Of a stretch of 64,000 nucleotides of DNA, positions 1 through 6,943 are shown one piece after another; position 1 is the first letter of the stretch; each line of letters begins with the position of its first letter. Made by a program: the position numbers and the translations under genes. Source of the DNA: DATDFB01 sp035276475 (lineage in GTDB: Bacteria; Acidobacteriota; Thermoanaerobaculia; Gp7-AA8); assembly GCA_035276475.1 (NCBI GenBank), contig DATELQ010000052.1, positions 62,001 to 126,000 on the forward strand, given 5' to 3'. The notes under the pieces are model-generated. The model ran no database searches and was not told the DNA's origin. It saw nothing but the letters and a program-made list of their open reading frames with translations.

Positions 1-462
1 GCGCTTGTTGATGAGCTGCAGGACGCCGAGGAGGTATTTCTCGAAGAGGATGGGGACGGCCAGGACGGCGCGCGTGCGGAAGCCGCTCTGCTTGTCCCAG
101 CGCTGGTCGAAGCGGAGGTTGGCGTGGAACTTCGAGAGCTCGGCGGCGTCGTAGGCGTCGCGGATGTTGATGGTCTTGCGCGAGAGGGCGGTGAAGCCGG
201 CGATGGAGGCGAACGACTTCGGGACGCGGATTTCCTTCGGCACGTCGCCGACTTTGTGCAGCGAGTACAACTCCTGATTCTTGGTGTCGACGGCGTAGAT
301 CGTCAGCCGCTCGGCGTCGAGGAGCTCGAGGATCTTGTCCTTGAGCGTCATGAGGATGTGCGGGATGGAGTCGGCCGAGTTGATCTGATTCGCGATCGCG
401 GTGAGCTTTTTCCGGTACTCGAGCTCGCGCTCGAGCGAGGAGGGCGCAGCTTGGACGGTCAT
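1..462 (-). CDS. GAF domain protein, N-terminal part (runs off the left edge)
   Basis: The reverse strand is open from an ATG at 462 to the window edge, giving 154 residues with no stop. After a short charged helix (residues 1-20) the sequence has the pattern of a GAF sensor domain: a helix with ILMTLKDKILELLDAERLTIYAVD, split by an acidic turn, then LYSLHKVGD, a serine/phenylalanine loop (SFASIAGFTALSRK), INIRDAYD, and the closing strand VPILFEKYLLGVLQLINK. GAF domains bind small ligands or mediate dimerisation. The next gene on this strand upstream is a GspE-type ATPase, and GAF modules fused to such ATPases occur in some bacteria, so the missing C-terminal part could be an ATPase or other output domain. 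That is inference. Confidence 0.8.
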   Translation of the reverse strand, partial: MTVQAAPSSLERELEYRKKLTAIANQINSADSIPHILMTLKDKILELLDAERLTIYAVDTKNQELYSLHKVGDVPKEIRVPKSFASIAGFTALSRKTINIRDAYDAAELSKFHANLRFDQRWDKQSGFRTRAVLAVPILFEKYLLGVLQLINKR

Positions 463-538
463 GGGAAAAAGGATAGCACCCGCCATTTGTGACCGATCAT
501 CAACGGCCATTCACGGCATAATGACGGCGGAGACCGCC

Positions 539-1024
539 ATGAAACTAATCCACATACTCACCATTCTTCTCATCCTGACGGCCGCGCCGCTCTTCGCCGC
601 GCGCCGCAACGCAAACATCGTCGACGACGTGATCCGCATGCAGAAGTCCGGCATCGCCGAGGACGAGATCATCGCCTTCGTGCACAAGGGCGACACCCGC
701 CTCGACGTGACGGCGGACGACATGATCGCCCTCCACGACGCGGGCGTCTCCCGCAACGTGATCAAGGCGATCCTCGACGAGTCCGACGCCCGCGGCGAGC
801 GCCGCGACAACAACCGCGGCCGCGACTACGGCTACTCCTACGCGGCCCCGAGCTTCAGCTACGGCTACTACGGCGTCCCGTACTTTTACGACCCGTGGTA
901 CTACAACCCCTGGTACTACGGCTACGGCCCGCGCGTGTCGGTCGGATTCAACTTCGGATTCGGCCGGTATTGGGGCGGGTACCGAGGGGGATTCCGCGGG
1001 GGATTCCGCCACCGCCACCGGTAA
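539..1024 (+). CDS. Small secreted Tyr/Gly/Arg-rich protein
   Basis: The 161-residue product begins with a signal peptide (MKLIHILTILLILTAAPLFA, cleavage near AARR). Residues 25-80 form a helical segment with the pattern VDDVIRMQKSGIAEDEIIAFV and ALHDAGVSRNVIKAILD. Such repeats of a short helix ending in G-I/V resemble helical hairpins found before low-complexity tails in secreted proteins of soil bacteria. The C-terminal 70 residues are Tyr/Gly/Pro/Phe-rich and end in an Arg/His/Gly-rich run. An in-frame ATG at 521 is possible, but 539 gives the cleaner signal peptide. It is convergent with the GspE-like gene, with a long inverted repeat between them. The function is unknown. Confidence 0.75.
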   Translation: MKLIHILTILLILTAAPLFAARRNANIVDDVIRMQKSGIAEDEIIAFVHKGDTRLDVTADDMIALHDAGVSRNVIKAILDESDARGERRDNNRGRDYGYSYAAPSFSYGYYGVPYFYDPWYYNPWYYGYGPRVSVGFNFGFGRYWGGYRGGFRGGFRHRHR

Positions 1025-1029
1025 TGGCA

Positions 1030-1135
1030 GTTTATCCCGCGCGCAGACGCGGGATCAGCCGATGCACCGCGGCAGCTCGTAGGCTATAGCATCGCGGTGG
1101 ATCAGCTGATCCCGCGTCTTTCGCGCGGGATAAAC
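1030..1135. repeat. Nested inverted repeat between convergent genes (terminator or REP-like)
   Basis: The arms at 1030-1071 and 1093-1135 are reverse complements of each other over about 42 nt with a single-base indel and few mismatches, separated by a 21-nt loop. Each arm is itself a smaller hairpin (ATCCCGCG paired with CGCGGGAT). There is no T-tract. The position between the stops at 1024 and 1153 suits a bidirectional terminator or a REP-like element. Confidence 0.7.
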
Positions 1136-1152
1136 TTCGCGGAGTACCGCCT

Positions 1153-2967
1153 TCAAATCCCCGTCACCCGCACGACTTCCTCGAACGTCGTCATCCCCTC
1201 GGCCAATTTGCGCAGCGCGGACTGCCGCAGCGTGCGCATGCCACGCTTGAGCGCCGTCTCCTTGATCTTGAGGAAGTCTTCGCGGCGCTCGATGAGGTCG
1301 CGGATCGTGTTGTCGATCGGCAGCATCTCGAAGATGCCGGTGCGGCCGAAGTAGCCGGTGTTGCGGCAGCGGATGCAGCCGGCCCCTTCCTTCACGATGA
1401 TCCGCTTCCCCGGCGGCGCCTGCAGGTTCAGCATCGTCGCCTCCTCGTGCGTGAGGGGACGGTTTTGCTTGCAGTCCTGGCAGATCTTGCGCACCAGGCG
1501 CTGGGCCATCGTGCCGATCAAAGTCGACGAAATCAGGAACGGCTGGATGCCGAGGTCGACGAGGCGCGTGACCGAGGTCGCGGCGTCGTTCGTGTGCAGC
1601 GTCGAGAAGACCAGGTGCCCGGTCAGCGCCGCCTGCACGGCGTTCTCCGCCGTCTCCGTGTCGCGGATCTCGCCGACCATGATGATGTCGGGATCCTGGC
1701 GGAGGATCGTCCGCAGCGCGTGCGCGAAGGTGATGCCGATCTTCGCCTGCACTGCGGTCTGATTGAAGTCGTCGTGCACCATCTCGATCGGGTCTTCGAT
1801 CGTGGTGATGTTGATCTCCGGCGACGCCAGCGACTTGAGCGCCGAGTAAAGCGTCACCGTCTTGCCCGATCCGGTCGGACCGGTGACGAGGATGATCCCG
1901 TGCGGGCGCTTGATCCAATCGGAGAAGAGCGCCAGCTCGTCGTCGTAAAAACCGAGGCCGGCGACGGTGCGCAGCATGACGTCAGGGTCGAAGATGCGCA
2001 TGACCACTTTTTCCCCGAACGCCGTCGGCAGCGTGGAGACGCGCAGCTCAACCTCTTTCCCCTGGTGGTCCGTCTTGATGCGGCCGTCCTGCGGGCGGCG
2101 CTTCTCGGCGATGTCCATGCGGCACATCGTCTTCAACCGCGACGTGATGGCGAGGTTGACGAGCTTCGGCACGCGCTGGATCTCGTGCAGCACGCCGTCG
2201 ATGCGGAAGCGGATGATGGCGTTCTCGCGCTTCGGCTCGATGTGGATGTCGCTGGCCCGCGAGTCGTAGGCGTGCTGCAGCAGGAAGTCGACGGCGTTGA
2301 CGATGTGCGCGTCGCTGGTCTCGATCTCCGAGCCCGACTTCAGCTTCACGTACTGCTCGAGATTGCTGATGAGCGCGAGGCTGTCGCCGCGGAGATCGCG
2401 CTCGGCCTTCGTCACCGAAGCGCGGAAGCCGTACTGCTCGTTGATCACGCCCATGACGTCGCTCTCGGAAGCGACGACGACGTGGATGTCCTGCTTCACC
2501 ATCTGCTGGTAGCTGTCGATGGCGACGTTGTCGAAGGGGTTGACGACGGCGACGATCAGCTTGCCGTCGCGCACCGCCACCGGGACCATGCGGTGCTTGC
2601 GCGCGAAGGGGCGCGAGATCTTCGACTCGATCATGTCGACGTCGAGCTTCAGCGCGTCGATTTTGTAGAAGTGCAGCCCCGCGTCCTCGGCGATGAGCCG
2701 CGCCAGGAGAAAGTCGTCGATGCGCGTGCCGTTGCCGCTGGCGTCGCTCAAGTTCATGGCCATCAGCGCCTTGAACGGACTGGTTTCCTCGTCGCTGCGG
2801 GAGCCCTTCGCGGCGCGCGCCTGCTGCGCACGCCACTGCCGCTCCGCGGCCGTCACTTCGCCGCGCTGCCGCTCGTCGATGAAGCCGGCGTTGAAGAGGA
2901 GATCGCCGAGGTACGCGACGGTGATCTCGCGCGCCTTGCGCGGGGCGGTCGGGGCGGTGACGCTCAT
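1153..2967 (-). CDS. GspE/PulE-family type II secretion / type IV pilus assembly ATPase
   Basis: The 604-residue hexameric ATPase powers pseudopilus or pilus assembly from the cytoplasmic face of the inner membrane. The N-terminal third (about 15-170) looks like an MshEN-type domain (YLGDLLFNAGFID, then ARKHRMVPVAVRDGKLIVAVVNP). The core has the Asp box, Walker A GPTGSGKT (about residue 362-369), the His box region TGHLVFSTLHTND and VGEIRDTETA. The C-terminal zinc subdomain has two CxxC pairs (ICQDC and GCIRC), as in GspE and PilB. Length is typical. No other T2SS or pilus genes are visible here except a pseudopilin-like protein at 39092, so GspE and PilB cannot be separated. It shares strand with the GAF gene downstream, but an opposite-strand gene lies between them. 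Confidence 0.93.
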   Translation of the reverse strand: MSVTAPTAPRKAREITVAYLGDLLFNAGFIDERQRGEVTAAERQWRAQQARAAKGSRSDEETSPFKALMAMNLSDASGNGTRIDDFLLARLIAEDAGLHFYKIDALKLDVDMIESKISRPFARKHRMVPVAVRDGKLIVAVVNPFDNVAIDSYQQMVKQDIHVVVASESDVMGVINEQYGFRASVTKAERDLRGDSLALISNLEQYVKLKSGSEIETSDAHIVNAVDFLLQHAYDSRASDIHIEPKRENAIIRFRIDGVLHEIQRVPKLVNLAITSRLKTMCRMDIAEKRRPQDGRIKTDHQGKEVELRVSTLPTAFGEKVVMRIFDPDVMLRTVAGLGFYDDELALFSDWIKRPHGIILVTGPTGSGKTVTLYSALKSLASPEINITTIEDPIEMVHDDFNQTAVQAKIGITFAHALRTILRQDPDIIMVGEIRDTETAENAVQAALTGHLVFSTLHTNDAATSVTRLVDLGIQPFLISSTLIGTMAQRLVRKICQDCKQNRPLTHEEATMLNLQAPPGKRIIVKEGAGCIRCRNTGYFGRTGIFEMLPIDNTIRDLIERREDFLKIKETALKRGMRTLRQSALRKLAEGMTTFEEVVRVTGI

Positions 2968-2986
2968 GGCCGGACGAACATCGATT

Positions 2987-4177
2987 CTACTCCGTCACTT
3001 CCAGTAAAAAGCCCTTCAGGTACTCCCCTTCCGGGCAGAAGAGCGACACCGGATGGTCCTCGCCGGCGGTGAGACGTTTGATGAAGGAGATGCGGCGGCC
3101 GGCGTCGTGCGCGGCGGAGAAGATGACCTTCTGGAAGAGGTCGAGCGACATGTGGCCGGAGCAGGAGAAGGTCAGCATCAGGCCGCCCGGCTCGAGGAGC
3201 TTCATGGCGTAGAGGTTGACGTCCTTGTAGCCGCGCGCGGCGCGCTCGACTTCGCCGCGCGACTTGGCGAAGGCGGGTGGGTCGCAAACGACCATGCCGA
3301 AGCGCTCTTTCGTCTGCCTAACGAAGGCGAAGACGTCGGCGACGGTGAATTCGACATCCGTTTTGAACGCGTTCAACTCATGGTTTTTTCGCGCCGCGTC
3401 GATCGCCGGCGCGGAGATATCGACGTTGTGGACCGATGCCGCGCGCCCCGCTGCGGCGTAGACGCCGAACGCGCCGCTGAAGGAGAAGAGGTTGAGGACG
3501 CGCCGGCCGTTCGCGTGGGCGCGGGCGAGAAGACGGTTGTCGCGCTGGTCGAGGAAGAAGCCCGTCTTTTGACCTGCCGGGACGTCGATGTGGAAGCACA
3601 ATCCGTTTTCCACGATTGTCGTGACGGCGTCGCCGTCGCCGATCGACTCCGGCTGCGCCGGCAGCTGCTCGAGCTTCCGCGCCGGGATGTCGTTCTTGAA
3701 GTAGATGAGCCGCGGCTTCAGCGTCTCCTGCAGCGCCTCGACGACGAGCGGCTTCACCCGCTCGAGTCCTTCGTTCGCGATCTCGACGACGACGACGTCG
3801 TCGTAGCGATCGACGACGAGCCCGCTCAGCTCATCCCCCTCGGCGTGAACGACGCGCGCGGCGTTCGTGGCGTCGCTGAAGACCGCGCGCCGCCGCGCCA
3901 CCGCCGCAGCGATGCGCGCGCGCAGCAGCTCCGCGGTCAGCTCCTCCTCGCCGAACGTCAACGCGCGCAAACGGATCTGCGAGTGCCGCGAGTGAAACCC
4001 CGAGGCGAGGCGCGCGCCGCTGCTGTCGACGAGATCGGCAATCGCGGCGTCGTCGGGCCCGCTCTCCTGCACGATCGCGCCGGCGAAGATCCACGGATGG
4101 CGGTTGGCCACGGCGCGCTCGCGGCCGCGCTTCAATACCAATCGGCGGCGTCGCGCCGGATCGAAGAGCTCGCGCAT
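2987..4177 (-). CDS. rlmI: Class I rRNA methyltransferase, RlmI-like (23S rRNA m5C type)
   Basis: The product has 396 residues, the usual RlmI length. An N-terminal PUA-like domain (RLVLKRGRERAVANRHPWIFAGAI) is followed by a central strand-rich part and a Rossmann methyltransferase domain with the SAM loop LNLFSFSGAFGVYAAAG, the acidic ribose-binding residue in VHNVDIS, the catalytic loop VVCDPPAFAKSRG and the late Cys region LTFSCSGHMS. This family methylates cytosine in 23S rRNA using S-adenosylmethionine. The longer open frame reaches 4237, but ATG 4177 gives the family-typical N-terminus and leaves room for the divergent gene at 4206. Its stop lies 20 nt upstream of the GspE-like start. 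The symbol is assigned by family similarity. Confidence 0.88.
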   Translation of the reverse strand: MRELFDPARRRRLVLKRGRERAVANRHPWIFAGAIVQESGPDDAAIADLVDSSGARLASGFHSRHSQIRLRALTFGEEELTAELLRARIAAAVARRRAVFSDATNAARVVHAEGDELSGLVVDRYDDVVVVEIANEGLERVKPLVVEALQETLKPRLIYFKNDIPARKLEQLPAQPESIGDGDAVTTIVENGLCFHIDVPAGQKTGFFLDQRDNRLLARAHANGRRVLNLFSFSGAFGVYAAAGRAASVHNVDISAPAIDAARKNHELNAFKTDVEFTVADVFAFVRQTKERFGMVVCDPPAFAKSRGEVERAARGYKDVNLYAMKLLEPGGLMLTFSCSGHMSLDLFQKVIFSAAHDAGRRISFIKRLTAGEDHPVSLFCPEGEYLKGFLLEVTE

Positions 4178-4191
4178 TGCGAGAGACACTC

Positions 4192-4197
4192 TATAAT
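4192..4197 (+). promoter_or_regulatory. Possible -10 element for the YbjN gene
   Basis: A consensus TATAAT lies 8 nt before the ATG at 4206 in the 28-nt gap between divergent genes. No convincing -35 is present. If used, the transcript would start at or next to the ATG, giving a leaderless or nearly leaderless message. Confidence 0.4.
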
Positions 4198-4205
4198 CAC
4201 GCGCA

Positions 4206-4706
4206 ATGTCGCGCCGGCCGATCAAACGCTTCCACACGAAATGTCAGGAAGAGGTCTACCGCGCCGTCAAGTCGCACCTCGACGACCTCGTGGAGGAGCA
4301 CTTCGACGACGCCGAGCACTGCGACTTTTATCTGAAGTACGGGTCGACCGTTCTGGAGATCTCCATCGAGCCGTACCAGGAAGACGATGCCATCGTGGAG
4401 ATCCTCGCCTTCGTGGTACAGGACGTCGAGCCGTCGTTCGACCTGATGCGCGAGCTGCTCCAGATCAACTCCGAGGTGGCCTTGGGCGCGTTCAGCGTCG
4501 TCGGCCGCGACCTCTTCTACTCTCACTCCTTCCTCGGCAGGCGCCTGCAGGGCGAGCAACTCATCGCCTCGCTCGACATCGTCGCCACCATCGCCGACGA
4601 GTACGACGAACAGATCGTGCAGAAGTACGGCGGCACCACCGCGCTGGACTCGCTGCGCCGCGAGCGCCGGCGGCCCCAGCCGGTCTCGACCGCCGACCGC
4701 AACTGA
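4206..4706 (+). CDS. YbjN-domain (type III secretion chaperone-like fold) protein
   Basis: The 166-residue acidic cytoplasmic protein has the YbjN pattern: DFYLKYGSTVLEISIEPYQEDDAIVEILAFVVQDV (beta meander), then LMRELLQINSEVALGAFSVVGRDLFYSHSFLGRRLQ, and a helix LIASLDIVATIADEYDEQIVQKYGG. YbjN-like proteins adopt the class I secretion-chaperone fold, and their partners are mostly unknown. The tail is Arg/Pro-rich. The stop overlaps a possible in-frame ATG (TGATG at 4704-4708) of the downstream lipoprotein, so the two are probably co-transcribed. Confidence 0.75.
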   Translation: MSRRPIKRFHTKCQEEVYRAVKSHLDDLVEEHFDDAEHCDFYLKYGSTVLEISIEPYQEDDAIVEILAFVVQDVEPSFDLMRELLQINSEVALGAFSVVGRDLFYSHSFLGRRLQGEQLIASLDIVATIADEYDEQIVQKYGGTTALDSLRRERRRPQPVSTADRN

Positions 4707-4744
4707 TGGAGCGCGCGGCACATCAATTGCTCAATTGCCCGGTA

Positions 4745-5332
4745 ATGGGCAAGCTCGTCGCCGCCGCTCTCTCCGCCGCAATCCTCCTCGCCGGCTGCAC
4801 CGGCGGCCAGGAAGGCACCGCCGCCGAGGAGCAGCAGCCGAAGAAAAACCCGCTGACGACGTCGGGCGCGCAGACGGTGACGGAGCCGCAGCCGCCCGCG
4901 GCGATCGACGCCAAGAAAGAGCTGAAGTCGATCAGCACGGCCATCCCGATCTACGCGAACGCGCAGTACCGCGAAGACCTCACCCGCCGCGACTCGGTAA
5001 TGATCCGCAACCAGTACGGGCCGAAGGCCGAGGTCTACACCCTCGCCACCGACGACTCCTACCCGCAGGTCTACCACTACTACACGACCTACCTGGCGCA
5101 GTTCCGCGCCTACCCCTCCCAGCCACCCTACCCGCCGCAGCAGAACTGGCGCACGCTCGAAGTGCACCTCAATCAGGCCATGCAGGACCCGTTCATCCCC
5201 GGCGACACGATCAAGGCCGGCGACAGGCACGTCACGCTGCAGGTGGCGGAGACGGAGGCGGAGCCGAAGACCGTGATTCGCTACATCGTGACGCCGGAGC
5301 CGATCAACGCGGCGGCGATTCCGTCGCAGTAG
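4745..5332 (+). CDS. Lipoprotein of unknown function
   Basis: The product has 195 residues. The signal sequence ends in a lipobox LLAGC (Cys at residue 18 from ATG 4745), followed by a Gly/Glu/Gln-rich linker and a mixed domain from about residue 60 with IPIYANAQYREDLTRRDS, a Tyr-rich DSYPQVYHYYTTYLAQFRAYP and DRHVTLQVAETEAEPKTVIRYIV. I know no named family for it. An upstream ATG at 4706 overlaps the preceding stop but would give an overlong n-region, so 4745 is preferred. The protein is likely outer-membrane anchored, and the usp gene follows after 7 nt. Confidence 0.72.
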   Translation: MGKLVAAALSAAILLAGCTGGQEGTAAEEQQPKKNPLTTSGAQTVTEPQPPAAIDAKKELKSISTAIPIYANAQYREDLTRRDSVMIRNQYGPKAEVYTLATDDSYPQVYHYYTTYLAQFRAYPSQPPYPPQQNWRTLEVHLNQAMQDPFIPGDTIKAGDRHVTLQVAETEAEPKTVIRYIVTPEPINAAAIPSQ

Positions 5333-5339
5333 TGACGCG

Positions 5340-6143
5340 ATGTATCCGTGGCGCCGCATCCTGATTCCCACTGACTTCTCGACCGCCGCCGAGTGGGCGT
5401 TCGACGGCGCGATTGCGCTGGCCGGCACGACGGGCGCGGAGCTCGTGATTCTGCACATCCGCACGACGTGGTCGTCCGACGGCGCGCTGCGCTTCCCCGC
5501 GGACGACTCGATCTATGAGTACGCCGAGGAGGTCGAGCTGGAGAAGCTGCGCGAGCGCGTACGGCACGCCAATGCCTCGATCACCACGCGCAAGATCGTG
5601 CGCAAAGCGTCCGATCCCGGCGCGGAGATCTGCCGCGCCGTGGCCGAGGAGACGATCGACCTCATCGTCATCGCCACCCATGCGCGGCACCACGTCGCGC
5701 ACCTCCTCATCGGCTCGACCACGATGAAAGTCCTGACCGACCCGCCCGCCCCGGTGCTGGCCATCCGCTACGGCACCAAGCCGCGGCGCCGGCTGCGGCG
5801 GATCGTCGTCCCCGTCCATCTCCAGCAGACGTCGATGCCGGCGGCGGAGCTGGCGGCGCAGATCGCGCGCGCGGAAGGGAGCGAGGTCCATCTGGTCATG
5901 GTCTGCGACGACAGCGACTTCTCGGCCTCGGAGGCGAAGCTCGCGGAGCTGAACGGCCAATTCTTCGGCGGTGCCGCGGTGATGAAGCCGATCGCCGGGA
6001 GCAACGTCGAGCGGGAGTTGATCCGCTACGCCGACCACGCCGCCGCCGACGCGCTCTTCATCAACGCCCGGCACGACCTCGGCGGGGTGAAACAGGAGAT
6101 CATCCGCAACACCGGCGCGCCGGTGATGATCGTTCCTGAGTAG
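5340..6143 (+). CDS. Tandem universal stress protein (UspA family)
   Basis: The 267-residue protein has two Usp-like halves. The first starts RILIPTDFSTAAEWAFDGAIALA, continues with ELVILHIRT and closes with IDLIVIATHARHHVAHLLIGSTTMKVL, a variant of the G-x2-G-x9-G-S/T nucleotide loop. The second starts RRIVVPVHLQQTSMPAAELAAQIA and ends ADALFINARHDLGGVKQEIIRNTGAPVMIVPE, with a much weaker nucleotide loop. Tandem Usp proteins act as stress-responsive nucleotide sensors. The gene follows the lipoprotein by 7 nt, so it is probably the last gene of that transcription unit. Confidence 0.9.
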   Translation: MYPWRRILIPTDFSTAAEWAFDGAIALAGTTGAELVILHIRTTWSSDGALRFPADDSIYEYAEEVELEKLRERVRHANASITTRKIVRKASDPGAEICRAVAEETIDLIVIATHARHHVAHLLIGSTTMKVLTDPPAPVLAIRYGTKPRRRLRRIVVPVHLQQTSMPAAELAAQIARAEGSEVHLVMVCDDSDFSASEAKLAELNGQFFGGAAVMKPIAGSNVERELIRYADHAAADALFINARHDLGGVKQEIIRNTGAPVMIVPE

Positions 6144-6181
6144 GCGGCCAATAAAAAATTTGTGACGGTGGGTAGGGATTC

Positions 6182-6214
6182 GACGCTCCCGATCACTCCT
6201 GTATCGGAAGCGTC
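6182..6214. promoter_or_regulatory. Imperfect palindrome upstream of the ribbon-helix-helix-like gene
   Basis: The arms 6182-6193 (GACGCTCCCGAT) and 6203-6214 are reverse complements with one mismatch and a 9-nt centre. The right arm ends 4 nt before the ATG at 6219. That position suits an operator for an autoregulating ribbon-helix-helix protein. The role is inferred. Confidence 0.4.
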
Positions 6215-6218
6215 CCTT

Positions 6219-6602
6219 ATGAAACTGGTGTCCCCGCTCGAAAAAGAGGTCGCCGGAGAGGCCCCGGCGACCGAAACCGTTCTGCTGTCCGCCCGACAGC
6301 TCGACTACGTGGCGCGCGTGTCGAGCGACATTGACCCCGCGATGCACCGGGCATTCGGATGGCCACACGCCATCTGCACGATCATCGATCGTATCGCCCA
6401 AAGCGGGATCGACCTGACCGACGCCAGCAACGAGTCGGAGCTCGTGGCGCTGGCGACGCGTCAGTTACGCGCCGGAAACCGGAGGCGAGCTAGCGCGCGG
6501 TCTTTCGCGTCTTCGGCGCTGTACCCGTTAGCAGGCCGACAAGCGTGTCGATCGAGTCTGCCTGCGACAGGTCGATGCCGCTCTGGAAAGCCGCCTCGAT
6601 AA
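6219..6602 (+). CDS. Ribbon-helix-helix / antitoxin-like small protein, probably with a run-through 3' end
   Basis: From ATG 6219 the frame encodes about 127 residues, but only the first 90 look genuine. A beta-strand-like VLLSARQLDYVARVSSDI is followed by helices ending QSGIDLTDASNESELVALATRQLRAG. This region aligns with the opposite-strand gene at 6490-6771 (VLL, then about 37 residues, then QSGIDL and a final helix), so the two are paralogues pointing at each other. The last ~37 codons are antisense to that paralogue and look like run-through, as if the original stop were lost at a fusion point. A start at 6162 is possible but lies before a palindrome. DNA binding is inferred from the N-terminal pattern. 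Confidence 0.5.
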   Translation: MKLVSPLEKEVAGEAPATETVLLSARQLDYVARVSSDIDPAMHRAFGWPHAICTIIDRIAQSGIDLTDASNESELVALATRQLRAGNRRRASARSFASSALYPLAGRQACRSSLPATGRCRSGKPPR

Positions 6603-6771
6603 GACCACGAATGATCTCCGCCCGGCTGATTGCTTTGCCGTGCTTGAGGCGGATGTCGATGGCAAGCCGATCCAGATAGGCGACGTGACGGTCGAGAAGC
6701 ACGACCGTAATCTTCGCCCAGGGCTCGGTGTGTACGATGGGGCGTCCGCGATTGCTTTTAACTGGAGTCAC
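6490..6771 (-). CDS. Ribbon-helix-helix / antitoxin-like small protein
   Basis: The 93-residue basic protein has a short beta segment (AKITVVLLDRHVAYLDRL), a helix-turn-helix-like pair (ISRAEIIRGLIEAAFQ) and a C-terminal helix QSGIDLSQADSIDTLVGLLTG with a Lys/Thr/Arg tail. A single beta strand followed by two helices is the pattern of ribbon-helix-helix regulators and antitoxins. It overlaps the 3' end of its convergent paralogue by 113 nt. No toxin gene is recognisable next to either copy. It lies 172 nt downstream of the histidine kinase on the same strand, so it may be read through from there. Confidence 0.65.
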   Translation of the reverse strand: MTPVKSNRGRPIVHTEPWAKITVVLLDRHVAYLDRLAIDIRLKHGKAISRAEIIRGLIEAAFQSGIDLSQADSIDTLVGLLTGTAPKTRKTAR

Positions 6772-6943
6772 ACGCTCTCCTTCGCTCTCAATTTTGAACC
6801 GATGCGGAAGACAGTTTACGCGGCCTGCCGCACCAAGTCCATCTCTATTTACTAACCGAAAGCCACCGCTCTGTTGGACCGAACGCGTGGGGAGTCGCGT
6901 CGATCCATCTTAGCCTCACTCCCTCCCCCAATCCAACAACAAT

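Noticed and set aside
545..1018. A reverse-strand frame over the small secreted protein
   Set aside because: It is Val/Ala/Arg-rich without a domain, while the plus-strand frame has a signal peptide.
3053..4744. A long plus-strand frame leading into the lipoprotein
   Set aside because: It is antisense to the methyltransferase and has no family pattern. Only the part from 4745 is a real protein.
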